A stretch of 11,931 nucleotides of DNA, taken from assembly GCA_002718095.1 (NCBI GenBank), contig PBDP01000007.1, forward strand, positions 1-11,931. The letters are read 5' to 3'. The stretch comes from Chloroflexota bacterium. GTDB lineage: Bacteria; Chloroflexota; Dehalococcoidia; Lucifugimonadales; UBA826. Within the stretch, counting starts at the first letter, position 1. Each line of letters begins with the position of its first letter. The notes below the pieces were generated by a model. It was not told where the DNA came from and did no database searches. It saw only the letters and a program-made list of their open reading frames with translations. A program made the translations under genes and the position numbers. Below, one piece after another: positions 1 to 5,988 of the stretch.

Positions 1-24
1 TCGTGATGTTCAAAAAGATTACTA

Positions 25-144
25 TTTAGCTACAAAAACGACTTAATGTGGCAGGGGTGGCAGGGATCGAACCCACGACCTTTGGTTTTGGAGACCGAAG
101 GTCTACCAACTAAAATACTAGTCCGAAATGCTGATTTTAGCTAC
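25..144. repeat. Nine-base direct repeat TTTAGCTAC flanking the tRNA fragment
   Basis: TTTAGCTAC occurs at 25-33 and again at 136-144, one copy on each side of the tRNA fragment. Both copies are followed by A-rich sequence. Such repeats could be accessory binding sites for a recombinase, but a nine-base match in AT-rich DNA can be chance. Confidence 0.3.
49..110 (-). tRNA. Partial tRNA-Trp (CCA) 3' fragment, likely not functional; possible attachment site
   Basis: Read on the minus strand, this has the whole 3' part of a tRNA: encoded CCA (49-51), discriminator G (52), seven-base acceptor 3' strand (53-59), a 17-base T arm with a TTCGATC loop (60-76), a five-base variable region (77-81), and an anticodon arm whose loop CTCCAAA (87-93) carries CCA, the tryptophan anticodon. 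The anticodon stem has one C-A mismatch. A D-loop-like GGTAGA is still visible near 103-108. Beyond that the match fails: no AGGGGTG-like acceptor 5' strand exists up to position 140 and the D stem does not pair properly. A 3' tRNA fragment without its 5' half is what integration into a tRNA gene leaves at one end. A decayed tRNA copy is the alternative. Confidence 0.6.
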
Positions 145-170
145 GAAATCTGTGGTTACCTATGAAATCT
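141..170. repeat. Direct repeat CTAYGAAATCT, 19-base period
   Basis: CTACGAAATCT (141-151) and CTATGAAATCT (160-170) differ by one base and are spaced 19 bases start to start. A looser relative, TCCGAAATGCT, lies at 122-132. The function is unknown. The position beside a tRNA fragment fits arm-type recombinase sites. Confidence 0.35.
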
Positions 171-187
171 TAATTCTTTAAAAAAGA

Positions 188-208
188 TTTTGACCCAGTT
201 TTGACCCA
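188..208. repeat. Tandem repeat TTTTGACCCA, 11-base period
   Basis: Two exact copies of TTTTGACCCA lie at 188-197 and 199-208, separated by one base, so they face the same side of the helix. This spacing is typical of paired protein-binding sites. Candidates are integrase arm sites, given the tRNA fragment nearby, or an operator for the gene at 301. Confidence 0.4.
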
Positions 209-289
209 TTATTTCTGAAAACCGATTTTTAAGGACACTTGTTATACATTAACTAAGTAAAAAACCCTCATGTATTTGACGCTTTGAGT

Positions 290-295
290 TATAGT
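290..295 (+). promoter_or_regulatory. Candidate -10 box for a leaderless transcript
   Basis: TATAGT ends five bases before the ATG at 301, so transcription would be expected to begin at or next to the start codon. This would explain the absence of a Shine-Dalgarno sequence just upstream. No good -35 hexamer lies 17 bases further up. An alternative -10-like TATACA preceded by TGT is at 240-248, again without a -35. Confidence 0.25.
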
Positions 296-300
296 GAATT

Positions 301-2523
301 ATGCCAACTAAAAAATGTGAGTTTTGCAAATCAGATATTTCGGATTTTGATGATTATTGTCCTCTTTGTGGGTCCGCAGTAAGAAACCCCAAAATAGACA
401 ATAGACTTTCCGTTTGTGAAAAATGTAATGCTCCATTGGATGACCCAGATGCTTTGTGTCGAAGTTGTGGACATTCATTCGGTTTTCTTGAAAAAGTATC
501 ATCGGAACTACTCTGCGAAAAATGTAATTTTCAAATAAATTCATCAGACAAGTTTTGCCGAAATTGCGGGTATAAAATCGAGATAAAATCTAAACAACAT
601 GGGAATAGAAAAGAAATAAATTCTGTAACCAAAGATTCGAAAAATAAGCAAAAAGGATATACGGGAAGTATATTCGAAAGGATTACTGTACTACCAATAG
701 TAATTTTGGGAGTTATTGGAATACTTGTACTAATTGCGATATTTGCAAATTATCGAGAAGAGACAGGTGATTTTGATGAAGTAACTGTTTCTAATCCAAG
801 GCCAGCACCAACTCATAGCTCTAGTGTTCGAAACACTCCTGTCCCTGAACCAACCTATACTACTTTGTTAACTTATACGCCAGTACCTGTCCGGCCTGTT
901 GCAACATCAGTACCTGTTGCTCCTATTGCAACATCAGTACCTGTCCCAACCGCTACTACACAATCAATACCTAGTACAAATCCTCTTTATGGTGGTCATT
1001 TACGATATGGTGGAAGCACTGGTTTCCCTCCAAAATGGGATCACACCCAAACAAGTACATGGATCGCACTATTCCACTATGGTGGAAGAATCTGGAACGG
1101 TCTTCTTCAATTCTCACCTAGAGACGGAGTTTCTATCTGGGAGGACATGGCCACAGATTGGTATATTAGTTACGACGGTTTGACCTACACGTTCGCTATA
1201 GATCCAAATCTTAAAGAATGGCATGACGGTACCCCTTTCGATATCGATCAGATCATTTACGGATACAACCGATGGAAGAATCCACCAGAAGGTATTATCC
1301 AGCCAAGAGTTGGTGCATTAGTGCTAATCGACTCTATGGAAAAGCAAGGTAGCAATCTCGCTATTACTTTGAGCGAGCCATTTGGTGACTTCCTTGCTGA
1401 GACTGCTAATGGATGGCACTTAATCCTTCCACAGCACATTCTTGAAGCTAACAACAATACAATTCCTTATCCTGATCTTATGGTTGGTACTGGGCCTATG
1501 AAATATTATGACTCGCAAGAAGGTGTTTCTGTTACAACTGTACGAAATAATAATTACTTCCGAAGCGATCCAAATGGAAATCCTTATCCATACTTAGATG
1601 CAATCTCTACATATACTTTCGCTGACGCTGAAGTTGAAGTTGCTGCTCTAAGAACTCAACAGCTTGATGCTGCTAGGTTAATAGAGAACCAGTTCCCTGG
1701 ACAGCAGGCCATCATGGATGAGAATCCTGGTGAATTCACATTTAGCGTTGAGCCTATGGTTGACGTTGCTAGTATTCAGTTGAATAACACGGCTGCTCCT
1801 TTCAACGACATCAACGCTCGAAGAGCTTTATACTACGGTGTTAATAGGCAAAGAATTATTGACTTCAATGGTAAAGAGAATCCTGTTAATCCAATTAGCT
1901 GGTTCTCCAACCTATTCCCATCTTATGATGAAATCGCAAGCTACCCTGGATATAACCAGGATACTCGTGATGCTGACGTAGCTAAAGCTGGAGAATATGC
2001 AGCAGAAGCTGGGTTAACTGAATTCGACTTGATCTCTGTACCATTTAGAGTGCAGGACGCAGAGCTTGTAGCTCAGGATATGATGGAGTGCTGTAATGTA
2101 AAAGTTAACATCACAACTCAGGACTGGACTACTATGGTTGCTGCTGTTGAAGGACGAAACTATGACGCTGCTACCGGTGGAACAGCACCTAGCTATGCTG
2201 GAATTATCCCAGTTATAGATATTATGCTTGCACCAGGTGGTGGACGAAACGGTGGCTGGGATCCACCTCAGAATTGGCAAGACACTTGGGGCAAAGCTAA
2301 GAAGATGCAGCCAGGTGCAGAGCGTGACGCTCTCTTCGCTGAACTCGAGAGAATCCAGCTTGAAGAATGGGTACCAACACTTCCATATTATGGAGTTGTA
2401 TCCAACAAGTCATGGTGGCACTATGTCAACAACATGAATAACACTGCGCAAGAATTGTTCAGTAACAACAAAATGGAAGATTTGTGGTTGAGCAGTAATG
2501 CACCAGAAGCTGGTGGTAACTAA
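301..2523 (+). CDS. Membrane-anchored solute-binding protein (SBP family 5) with N-terminal triple zinc ribbon
   Basis: The 740-residue protein begins with three CxxC-x10-CxxC zinc ribbons (Cys 6/9/20/23, 39/42/53/56, 72/75/86/89) repeating every 33 residues. A Lys/Arg-rich stretch follows, then one hydrophobic helix at about 128-149, a Pro/Thr/Ser/Val linker (about 162-228), and a family-5 extracytoplasmic solute-binding domain from about 229 to the end. The solute-binding part shows the usual YDGLTYTF and WHDGTPF motifs (291-313). Positive charges before the helix predict ribbons inside and the binding domain outside. Family-5 proteins deliver oligopeptides, nickel, opines or sugars to DppB/DppC-type permeases, which lie downstream. 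There is no signal peptide or lipobox; the helix would be the anchor. No in-frame Met occurs between residues 1 and 283, so a shorter ATG start does not restore a normal protein. The solute is unknown. The zinc-ribbon fusion is atypical for the family. Confidence 0.85.
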   Translation: MPTKKCEFCKSDISDFDDYCPLCGSAVRNPKIDNRLSVCEKCNAPLDDPDALCRSCGHSFGFLEKVSSELLCEKCNFQINSSDKFCRNCGYKIEIKSKQHGNRKEINSVTKDSKNKQKGYTGSIFERITVLPIVILGVIGILVLIAIFANYREETGDFDEVTVSNPRPAPTHSSSVRNTPVPEPTYTTLLTYTPVPVRPVATSVPVAPIATSVPVPTATTQSIPSTNPLYGGHLRYGGSTGFPPKWDHTQTSTWIALFHYGGRIWNGLLQFSPRDGVSIWEDMATDWYISYDGLTYTFAIDPNLKEWHDGTPFDIDQIIYGYNRWKNPPEGIIQPRVGALVLIDSMEKQGSNLAITLSEPFGDFLAETANGWHLILPQHILEANNNTIPYPDLMVGTGPMKYYDSQEGVSVTTVRNNNYFRSDPNGNPYPYLDAISTYTFADAEVEVAALRTQQLDAARLIENQFPGQQAIMDENPGEFTFSVEPMVDVASIQLNNTAAPFNDINARRALYYGVNRQRIIDFNGKENPVNPISWFSNLFPSYDEIASYPGYNQDTRDADVAKAGEYAAEAGLTEFDLISVPFRVQDAELVAQDMMECCNVKVNITTQDWTTMVAAVEGRNYDAATGGTAPSYAGIIPVIDIMLAPGGGRNGGWDPPQNWQDTWGKAKKMQPGAERDALFAELERIQLEEWVPTLPYYGVVSNKSWWHYVNNMNNTAQELFSNNKMEDLWLSSNAPEAGGN
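899..944 (+). repeat. 27-base repeat unit in the Pro/Thr linker coding region
   Basis: The 19-base string TTGCAACATCAGTACCTGT occurs at 899-917 and again at 926-944. It encodes the repeated ATSVPV segment of the linker, and a partial copy (CAGTACCTGT) precedes it near 881-890. It lies between the zinc-ribbon half and the solute-binding half of the gene, so it could be the site where two genes with similar linkers recombined. Confidence 0.7.
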
Positions 2524-2530
2524 CAGCTAA

Positions 2531-2547
2531 CAACAATTTCATTGTTG
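2531..2547 (+). other. Small hairpin after the binding-protein stop codon
   Basis: CAACAAT and ATTGTTG form a perfect seven-base-pair stem with a three-base loop, starting seven bases after the stop codon and just ahead of the terminator. It has no U-tract of its own. It may protect the transcript's 3' end. Confidence 0.4.
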
Positions 2548-2556
2548 AATAAAGAG

Positions 2557-2597
2557 GCGCCTCATCCGGGCAACTGGGTGAGGCGCTGATTTTTTTT
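2557..2597 (+). terminator. Intrinsic terminator of the binding-protein gene
   Basis: GCGCCTCA (2557-2564) pairs with TGAGGCGC (2579-2586). The stem extends inward by a U-G and two C-G pairs to 11 pairs, with an eight-base loop. Eight T residues follow closely (2590-2597). This would end the binding-protein transcript before the permeases, allowing the binding protein to be made at a different level. Confidence 0.9.
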
Positions 2598-2792
2598 GTA
2601 AAAAAACAATCTTAAAATAACTAAAAGTAAACCAATTAAAAAACCGTAATATTTGCCTTTCGTATAACTTATTGAGTTCATTATTCCTGTACGGAATACT
2701 TAAAATTACGCTAAAACTTCTTTGAAATCACTATAATAGTATTATTTGGGAAAAAATCCCTTGTTGATGCCTAGATCGTGCCTAAATCACTG

Positions 2793-2821
2793 TTGATAAA
2801 ATTCAACTTGTCTGTTACATT
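2793..2821 (+). promoter_or_regulatory. Candidate sigma-70-type promoter of the permease operon
   Basis: TTGATA (2793-2798) is followed after 17 bases by TACATT (2816-2821), and a TGT directly before the -10 gives an extended -10. Transcription would start near 2828, leaving a leader of about 50 bases before the ATG at 2878. It is the best-spaced match in the gap. Confidence 0.45.
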
Positions 2822-2877
2822 ACAGCAATCATTAATATTTTGTTAATCCATAGCGTAATTAAGGTTGTGAGAATAAT

Positions 2878-3825
2878 ATGCTTAGATACATAATTAGACG
2901 ATTGTTATTAGTAGCACCAACTGTCTTGCTTGCTGGGACTTTAGTTTTCTTTATGCTACGTGTTTTGCCTGGAGACGTTGTTACTGCGATGACATCTGAG
3001 GGTGGAGCTACACCAGAGACGAAAGCTAAACTTAGAGAAGAATTGGGATTAAATGATCCTATAATTGTTCAATATGGGCGATGGCTTGCAGAGACAGTAC
3101 AAGGTAACTTAGGGTACTCTCACTTTCAAGATAGGTATGTAAGTGAAACTGTTAAAGATAAAATTGAAACTACACTTACTATGGCTGTTTTGTCGATGAT
3201 AATATCCCTAGCTGTTGCTATTCCTGCAGGTGTTATATCAGCAGTTAAAAGAGGTTCTTGGTTAGATCAGATTATTAGAATACTTACAGCAGGAGGATTG
3301 GCGATTCCGCCTTTCTGGTTGGGTATGCTTATCATTTTGACAGCTTCCCAGTACTTTAACTGGGCGCCTCCGGTAATGTATCGAGCTATATACGAGGATC
3401 CGTTGACTAATTTAACCCAGATGATGTTCCCTGTTTTCTCAGCTGGAATCGCATCTGCAGCTGTTATAAGTAGGCTTACGCGTTCTATGATGCTTGAGAC
3501 ACTTTATCAAGACTATATTAGAACTGCCCGTGCTAAAGGCTTACTAGAAGCTAAGGTCGTTATTAAACATGCTATTCAGAATGCCATCATCCCAGTTATA
3601 ACGATGTGTGGATATCACTTTAGCTATATTTTGGGTGGTGTTGTTGTTATTGAGAACGTATTTAATTTACCAGGTCTTGGACGACAATTAATTGTTTCGG
3701 TAAATGCTAGAGATTACGATATGATCATTGGTATTGTTCTGGCACTTACTATTATTTTATCCATATGGATTCTTATAACGGATCTCGTCTACTCATTCGT
3801 AGATCCTAGAATAAGATACGAATAA
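2878..3825 (+). CDS. ABC transporter permease, DppB/OppB type
   Basis: This 315-residue inner-membrane protein is the usual size for the first permease of peptide/nickel/opine-type ABC importers. The N-terminus (RRLLLVAPTVLLAG) is the typical first helix, ending in a VLPGD motif (29-33). Further hydrophobic segments lie at about 100-122, 136-160, 183-200, 236-260 and 282-306. The cytoplasmic EAA loop that contacts the ATPase is clear at 212-240 (YIRTARAKGL, then HAIQNAIIPV). It would pair with the next gene product to form the channel for the solute captured by a family-5 binding protein. The start has only weak ribosome-binding matches (AAGG 13 bases upstream, GTGAG closer). It is 18 bases from the next gene, so the two are co-transcribed. 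Family assignment is secure; the substrate is not determinable. Confidence 0.93.
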   Translation: MLRYIIRRLLLVAPTVLLAGTLVFFMLRVLPGDVVTAMTSEGGATPETKAKLREELGLNDPIIVQYGRWLAETVQGNLGYSHFQDRYVSETVKDKIETTLTMAVLSMIISLAVAIPAGVISAVKRGSWLDQIIRILTAGGLAIPPFWLGMLIILTASQYFNWAPPVMYRAIYEDPLTNLTQMMFPVFSAGIASAAVISRLTRSMMLETLYQDYIRTARAKGLLEAKVVIKHAIQNAIIPVITMCGYHFSYILGGVVVIENVFNLPGLGRQLIVSVNARDYDMIIGIVLALTIILSIWILITDLVYSFVDPRIRYE

Positions 3826-3843
3826 TATAAATAGGAAGTAAAA

Positions 3844-4779
3844 ATGGCTACTAATACACAAATAGAAACAGAAGAAAAGAAAATAGATTTGGGTGCTGTT
3901 TGGATCTCTGTTAAGAGATTTTCAAAGACATTTCCCTCAGCAGCTGTTGCTATTGGAGTTTTATGCTTTATAGCATTTTTAGCATTTAGTGCTGAACTGT
4001 GGACACCATTCCCTAGGGATAAAACTATCTCTGGAAGATTATTGCCTCTAATGGATTCGGCTAAAGGCAGTTATACTTGGTTCGGTCTTGCTGTTCCTCA
4101 TTATTTAGGTACAGATGACATCGGCAGAGACTTCTTTACACGTATGTTACACGGAGGACGTGTATCAATATTAGTAGGTTTGATTTCCCCTACAATTGGA
4201 ATAGCATTTGGAGCTATAATGGGAATTATTGGTGCCTACTTTGGTGGAGCAACGGATCTTATTATTCAAAGGTTCACTGATACACTTATGTCAATTCCAA
4301 GTATTGTTGTCTCCATGGCGGTTACAATAGCACTAGGATTTACACTTCCAGTTGTTATACTTGCTATCGCTATAGGTATTTCACCTTATGCTTCGAGACT
4401 TTTACGCTCACACGCCTTAACTTTACGTGGAGCGCAGTATATTGATGCTGCTCAGGCAATTGGGGCAAGCCATTGGCGAATAATATTTAGACATATAGTG
4501 CCAAATTCTTGGGCTCCTTGGATTGTTATGTTGGCTGTAAATGTTGGAAATGCAATTGTATTAGAAGCGTCATTAAGCTATCTAGGAATAGGAATTGCAC
4601 CACCTACACCTTCATGGGGGAACCTATTATCTAGAGCCAATTCTTTCTGGCATGATAACCCTCATTTGGTTATTATTCCAGGGTTGACAATTACTATTGT
4701 AGTGTTATGCGCTAACATATTTGGTGACGCAATTAGAGATAAGTTAGATCCAAGACTTAGAGGTGTTGGAGCTAGTTAA
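3844..4779 (+). CDS. ABC transporter permease, DppC/OppC type
   Basis: This 311-residue membrane protein is the partner of the preceding permease. It has a charged cytoplasmic N-terminus, a first helix at about 31-50, and the OppC-family motif LGTDDIGRDFFTR (88-100) in the outer segment. The EAA loop is at 199-228 (YIDAAQAIGASHWRIIFRHI, then PNSW), and the conserved SYLGIGIAPPTPSWG follows at 245-259. An AGGAAG ribosome-binding site sits five bases before the ATG. The gene is followed by a terminator, and neither ATPase subunit (DppD/DppF type) follows, so the energy-coupling subunits must come from elsewhere in the genome. Confidence 0.93.
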   Translation: MATNTQIETEEKKIDLGAVWISVKRFSKTFPSAAVAIGVLCFIAFLAFSAELWTPFPRDKTISGRLLPLMDSAKGSYTWFGLAVPHYLGTDDIGRDFFTRMLHGGRVSILVGLISPTIGIAFGAIMGIIGAYFGGATDLIIQRFTDTLMSIPSIVVSMAVTIALGFTLPVVILAIAIGISPYASRLLRSHALTLRGAQYIDAAQAIGASHWRIIFRHIVPNSWAPWIVMLAVNVGNAIVLEASLSYLGIGIAPPTPSWGNLLSRANSFWHDNPHLVIIPGLTITIVVLCANIFGDAIRDKLDPRLRGVGAS

Positions 4780-4801
4780 ACAAATCATATATATGGTTAA
4801 T

Positions 4802-4837
4802 AAAAAAGGGATACCAGTTAACTGGTATCCCTTTTTT
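4802..4837. terminator. Bidirectional intrinsic terminator between convergent operons
   Basis: This is a perfect 36-base palindrome: six A, then GGGATACCAG, a TTAA loop, CTGGTATCCC and six T. The ten-pair stem is flanked by A and T tracts, so it can terminate both the permease transcript on the plus strand and the alcohol-dehydrogenase transcript on the minus strand, whose stop codon is only 21 bases away. Confidence 0.93.
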
Positions 4838-4858
4838 ACATGTTGAATTTATTATAAA

Positions 4859-5968
4859 TTATTTTGGGAAAGCAATAACTCCTCGACCATCCTTTCCACT
4901 GACTAAGTCATCATATGCCTCATTTATTTGGTCTAACGAATAAGTTCTTTCTATTACAGTATCTATATTTAACTTTCCGGTTTTGTAAAAATCTATAATT
5001 CTTTCGAATGTTACATGAGGAGATACTGATCCATAATATGATCCAACAATTTTCTTGTGATCTTTGACCATGTCAACAGGATTGATCTTTGCCATTTCTC
5101 CCACAGGAGCAAGGCCGATAACTACTCCAGTGCCTCCTTTTTTAAGTGAGGCTATCATTTGAGTGATTATTTGTGTACTGCCAAAAGTGTCGAGGGCAAA
5201 ATCAACTCCAAGCCCATCAGTTATTTCTCTGATTTTTTTAACAGGATCTTCAGACATTGAGTTTACGGTATGAGTTGCTCCAAATTTATAGCTGAACTCT
5301 AATTTAGAGTCATTTATGTCTACAGCAATGATTCTAGTGGCATTCATGATTTGTGCCCCTAAAATAGCATTTAAACCTACTCCACCGGTTCCAAATACAG
5401 CGATTGAAGCACCGGGAAACATATCGGGTTGGTTTATTACTCCTCCAACACCTGTTGTGACAGAACATCCTATTAGAGCTGCTACATCAGTAGGGAAGTC
5501 ATCATCAATTTTAAAGCAAGCGCTTTCAGGGATAACAATTTTTTCCGCAAATACACCTAATTTGGCAAATTGATGTATCTCTTTGCCGGCTTCATCTTTT
5601 AAGCGAAATGTTCCGTCGTATTGACGTGTTCCTGTTAGGCGATTTGTGTCGCATATATTCCCTAATCCTGATCTGCATGCATTACAAAATCCACAACTTG
5701 GAACAAAAGACAGAATGCATTTGTCACCTTGTTTGACAGAGGTTACATTTTCCCCGACTTTATCTACTATTCCAGATCCTTCATGTCCTAGAACTATAGG
5801 GAACTCGAAAGCCGTATCTCCCGTCATTACATGATGGTCAGAAGCACATACTCCCGCATGCAACATCTTTATTCTTACTTCACCGCTTTTTGGCTCTTCT
5901 TGTTCTAATTCTTTTATTACGATAGGAGTATTAGGTTTATACAACACAGATGCTTTTACTTTTGCCAT
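4859..5968 (-). CDS. Zinc-dependent alcohol dehydrogenase, class III-like (copy 1)
   Basis: This 369-residue medium-chain dehydrogenase would oxidise an alcohol to an aldehyde with NAD. Likely catalytic zinc ligands are Cys41, His62 (in GHE) and Cys168. Structural zinc is held by Cys92, 95, 98 and 106 (CxxCxxCx7C). The Rossmann motif GTGGVG is at 193-198, and Asp217 at the end of the second strand favours NAD over NADP. Length and layout fit the group of class III formaldehyde/glutathione and NDMA-dependent alcohol dehydrogenases; which one cannot be decided. A strong GGAGGT ribosome-binding site (5973-5978) sits four bases before the ATG. It lies 20 bases after copy 2, of which it is a close paralogue (last 43 residues identical, N-terminal substrate loops different). 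It is the last gene before the shared terminator. Confidence 0.92.
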   Translation of the reverse strand: MAKVKASVLYKPNTPIVIKELEQEEPKSGEVRIKMLHAGVCASDHHVMTGDTAFEFPIVLGHEGSGIVDKVGENVTSVKQGDKCILSFVPSCGFCNACRSGLGNICDTNRLTGTRQYDGTFRLKDEAGKEIHQFAKLGVFAEKIVIPESACFKIDDDFPTDVAALIGCSVTTGVGGVINQPDMFPGASIAVFGTGGVGLNAILGAQIMNATRIIAVDINDSKLEFSYKFGATHTVNSMSEDPVKKIREITDGLGVDFALDTFGSTQIITQMIASLKKGGTGVVIGLAPVGEMAKINPVDMVKDHKKIVGSYYGSVSPHVTFERIIDFYKTGKLNIDTVIERTYSLDQINEAYDDLVSGKDGRGVIAFPK

Positions 5969-5988
5969 ACTGACCTCCGTGTATTTAA

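Larger units (their letters stand above)
1..300. other. Non-coding left flank
   Basis: No supported protein gene is seen here. The region holds the tRNA-Trp-like fragment and three sets of short direct repeats described separately. The DNA between about 210 and 300 is the upstream region of the binding-protein gene. It lacks a clear Shine-Dalgarno sequence before the ATG at 301. Confidence 0.6.
2524..2877. other. Intergenic region between binding protein and permeases
   Basis: This stretch contains the hairpin and terminator of the upstream gene and a candidate promoter for the permeases near 2793-2821. From about 2600 to 2790 it is AT-rich with no supported gene or RNA. A TATAAT at 2732-2737 lacks a recognisable -35. 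Confidence 0.6.

Noticed and set aside
49-125. A complete functional tRNA-Trp gene
   Set aside because: The acceptor 5' strand does not pair with the 3' strand, the D stem is broken and the anticodon stem has a mismatch; only the 3' part is convincing.
276-281. TTGACG as a -35 box for the gene at 301
   Set aside because: A -10 box at normal spacing would fall inside the coding sequence.
899-944. Short repeats resembling the start of a CRISPR array
   Set aside because: Only two copies with an eight-base spacer, inside a coding linker; explained by repeated ATSVPV codons.
899-1183. Overlapping plus-strand frame in the binding-protein gene
   Set aside because: It begins with low-complexity Gln/Leu produced by reading the Pro/Thr linker out of frame and has no recognisable domain.
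2732-2737. TATAAT as the permease promoter -10
   Set aside because: No -35-like hexamer lies at 16-18 bases upstream; the pair at 2793-2821 is better.
5316-5573. Antisense open frame of 85 codons inside dehydrogenase copy 1, with a near-identical one at 6446-6703 in copy 2
   Set aside because: The apparent conservation follows from the paralogy of the two dehydrogenases on the other strand; no ribosome-binding site or family resemblance is seen.
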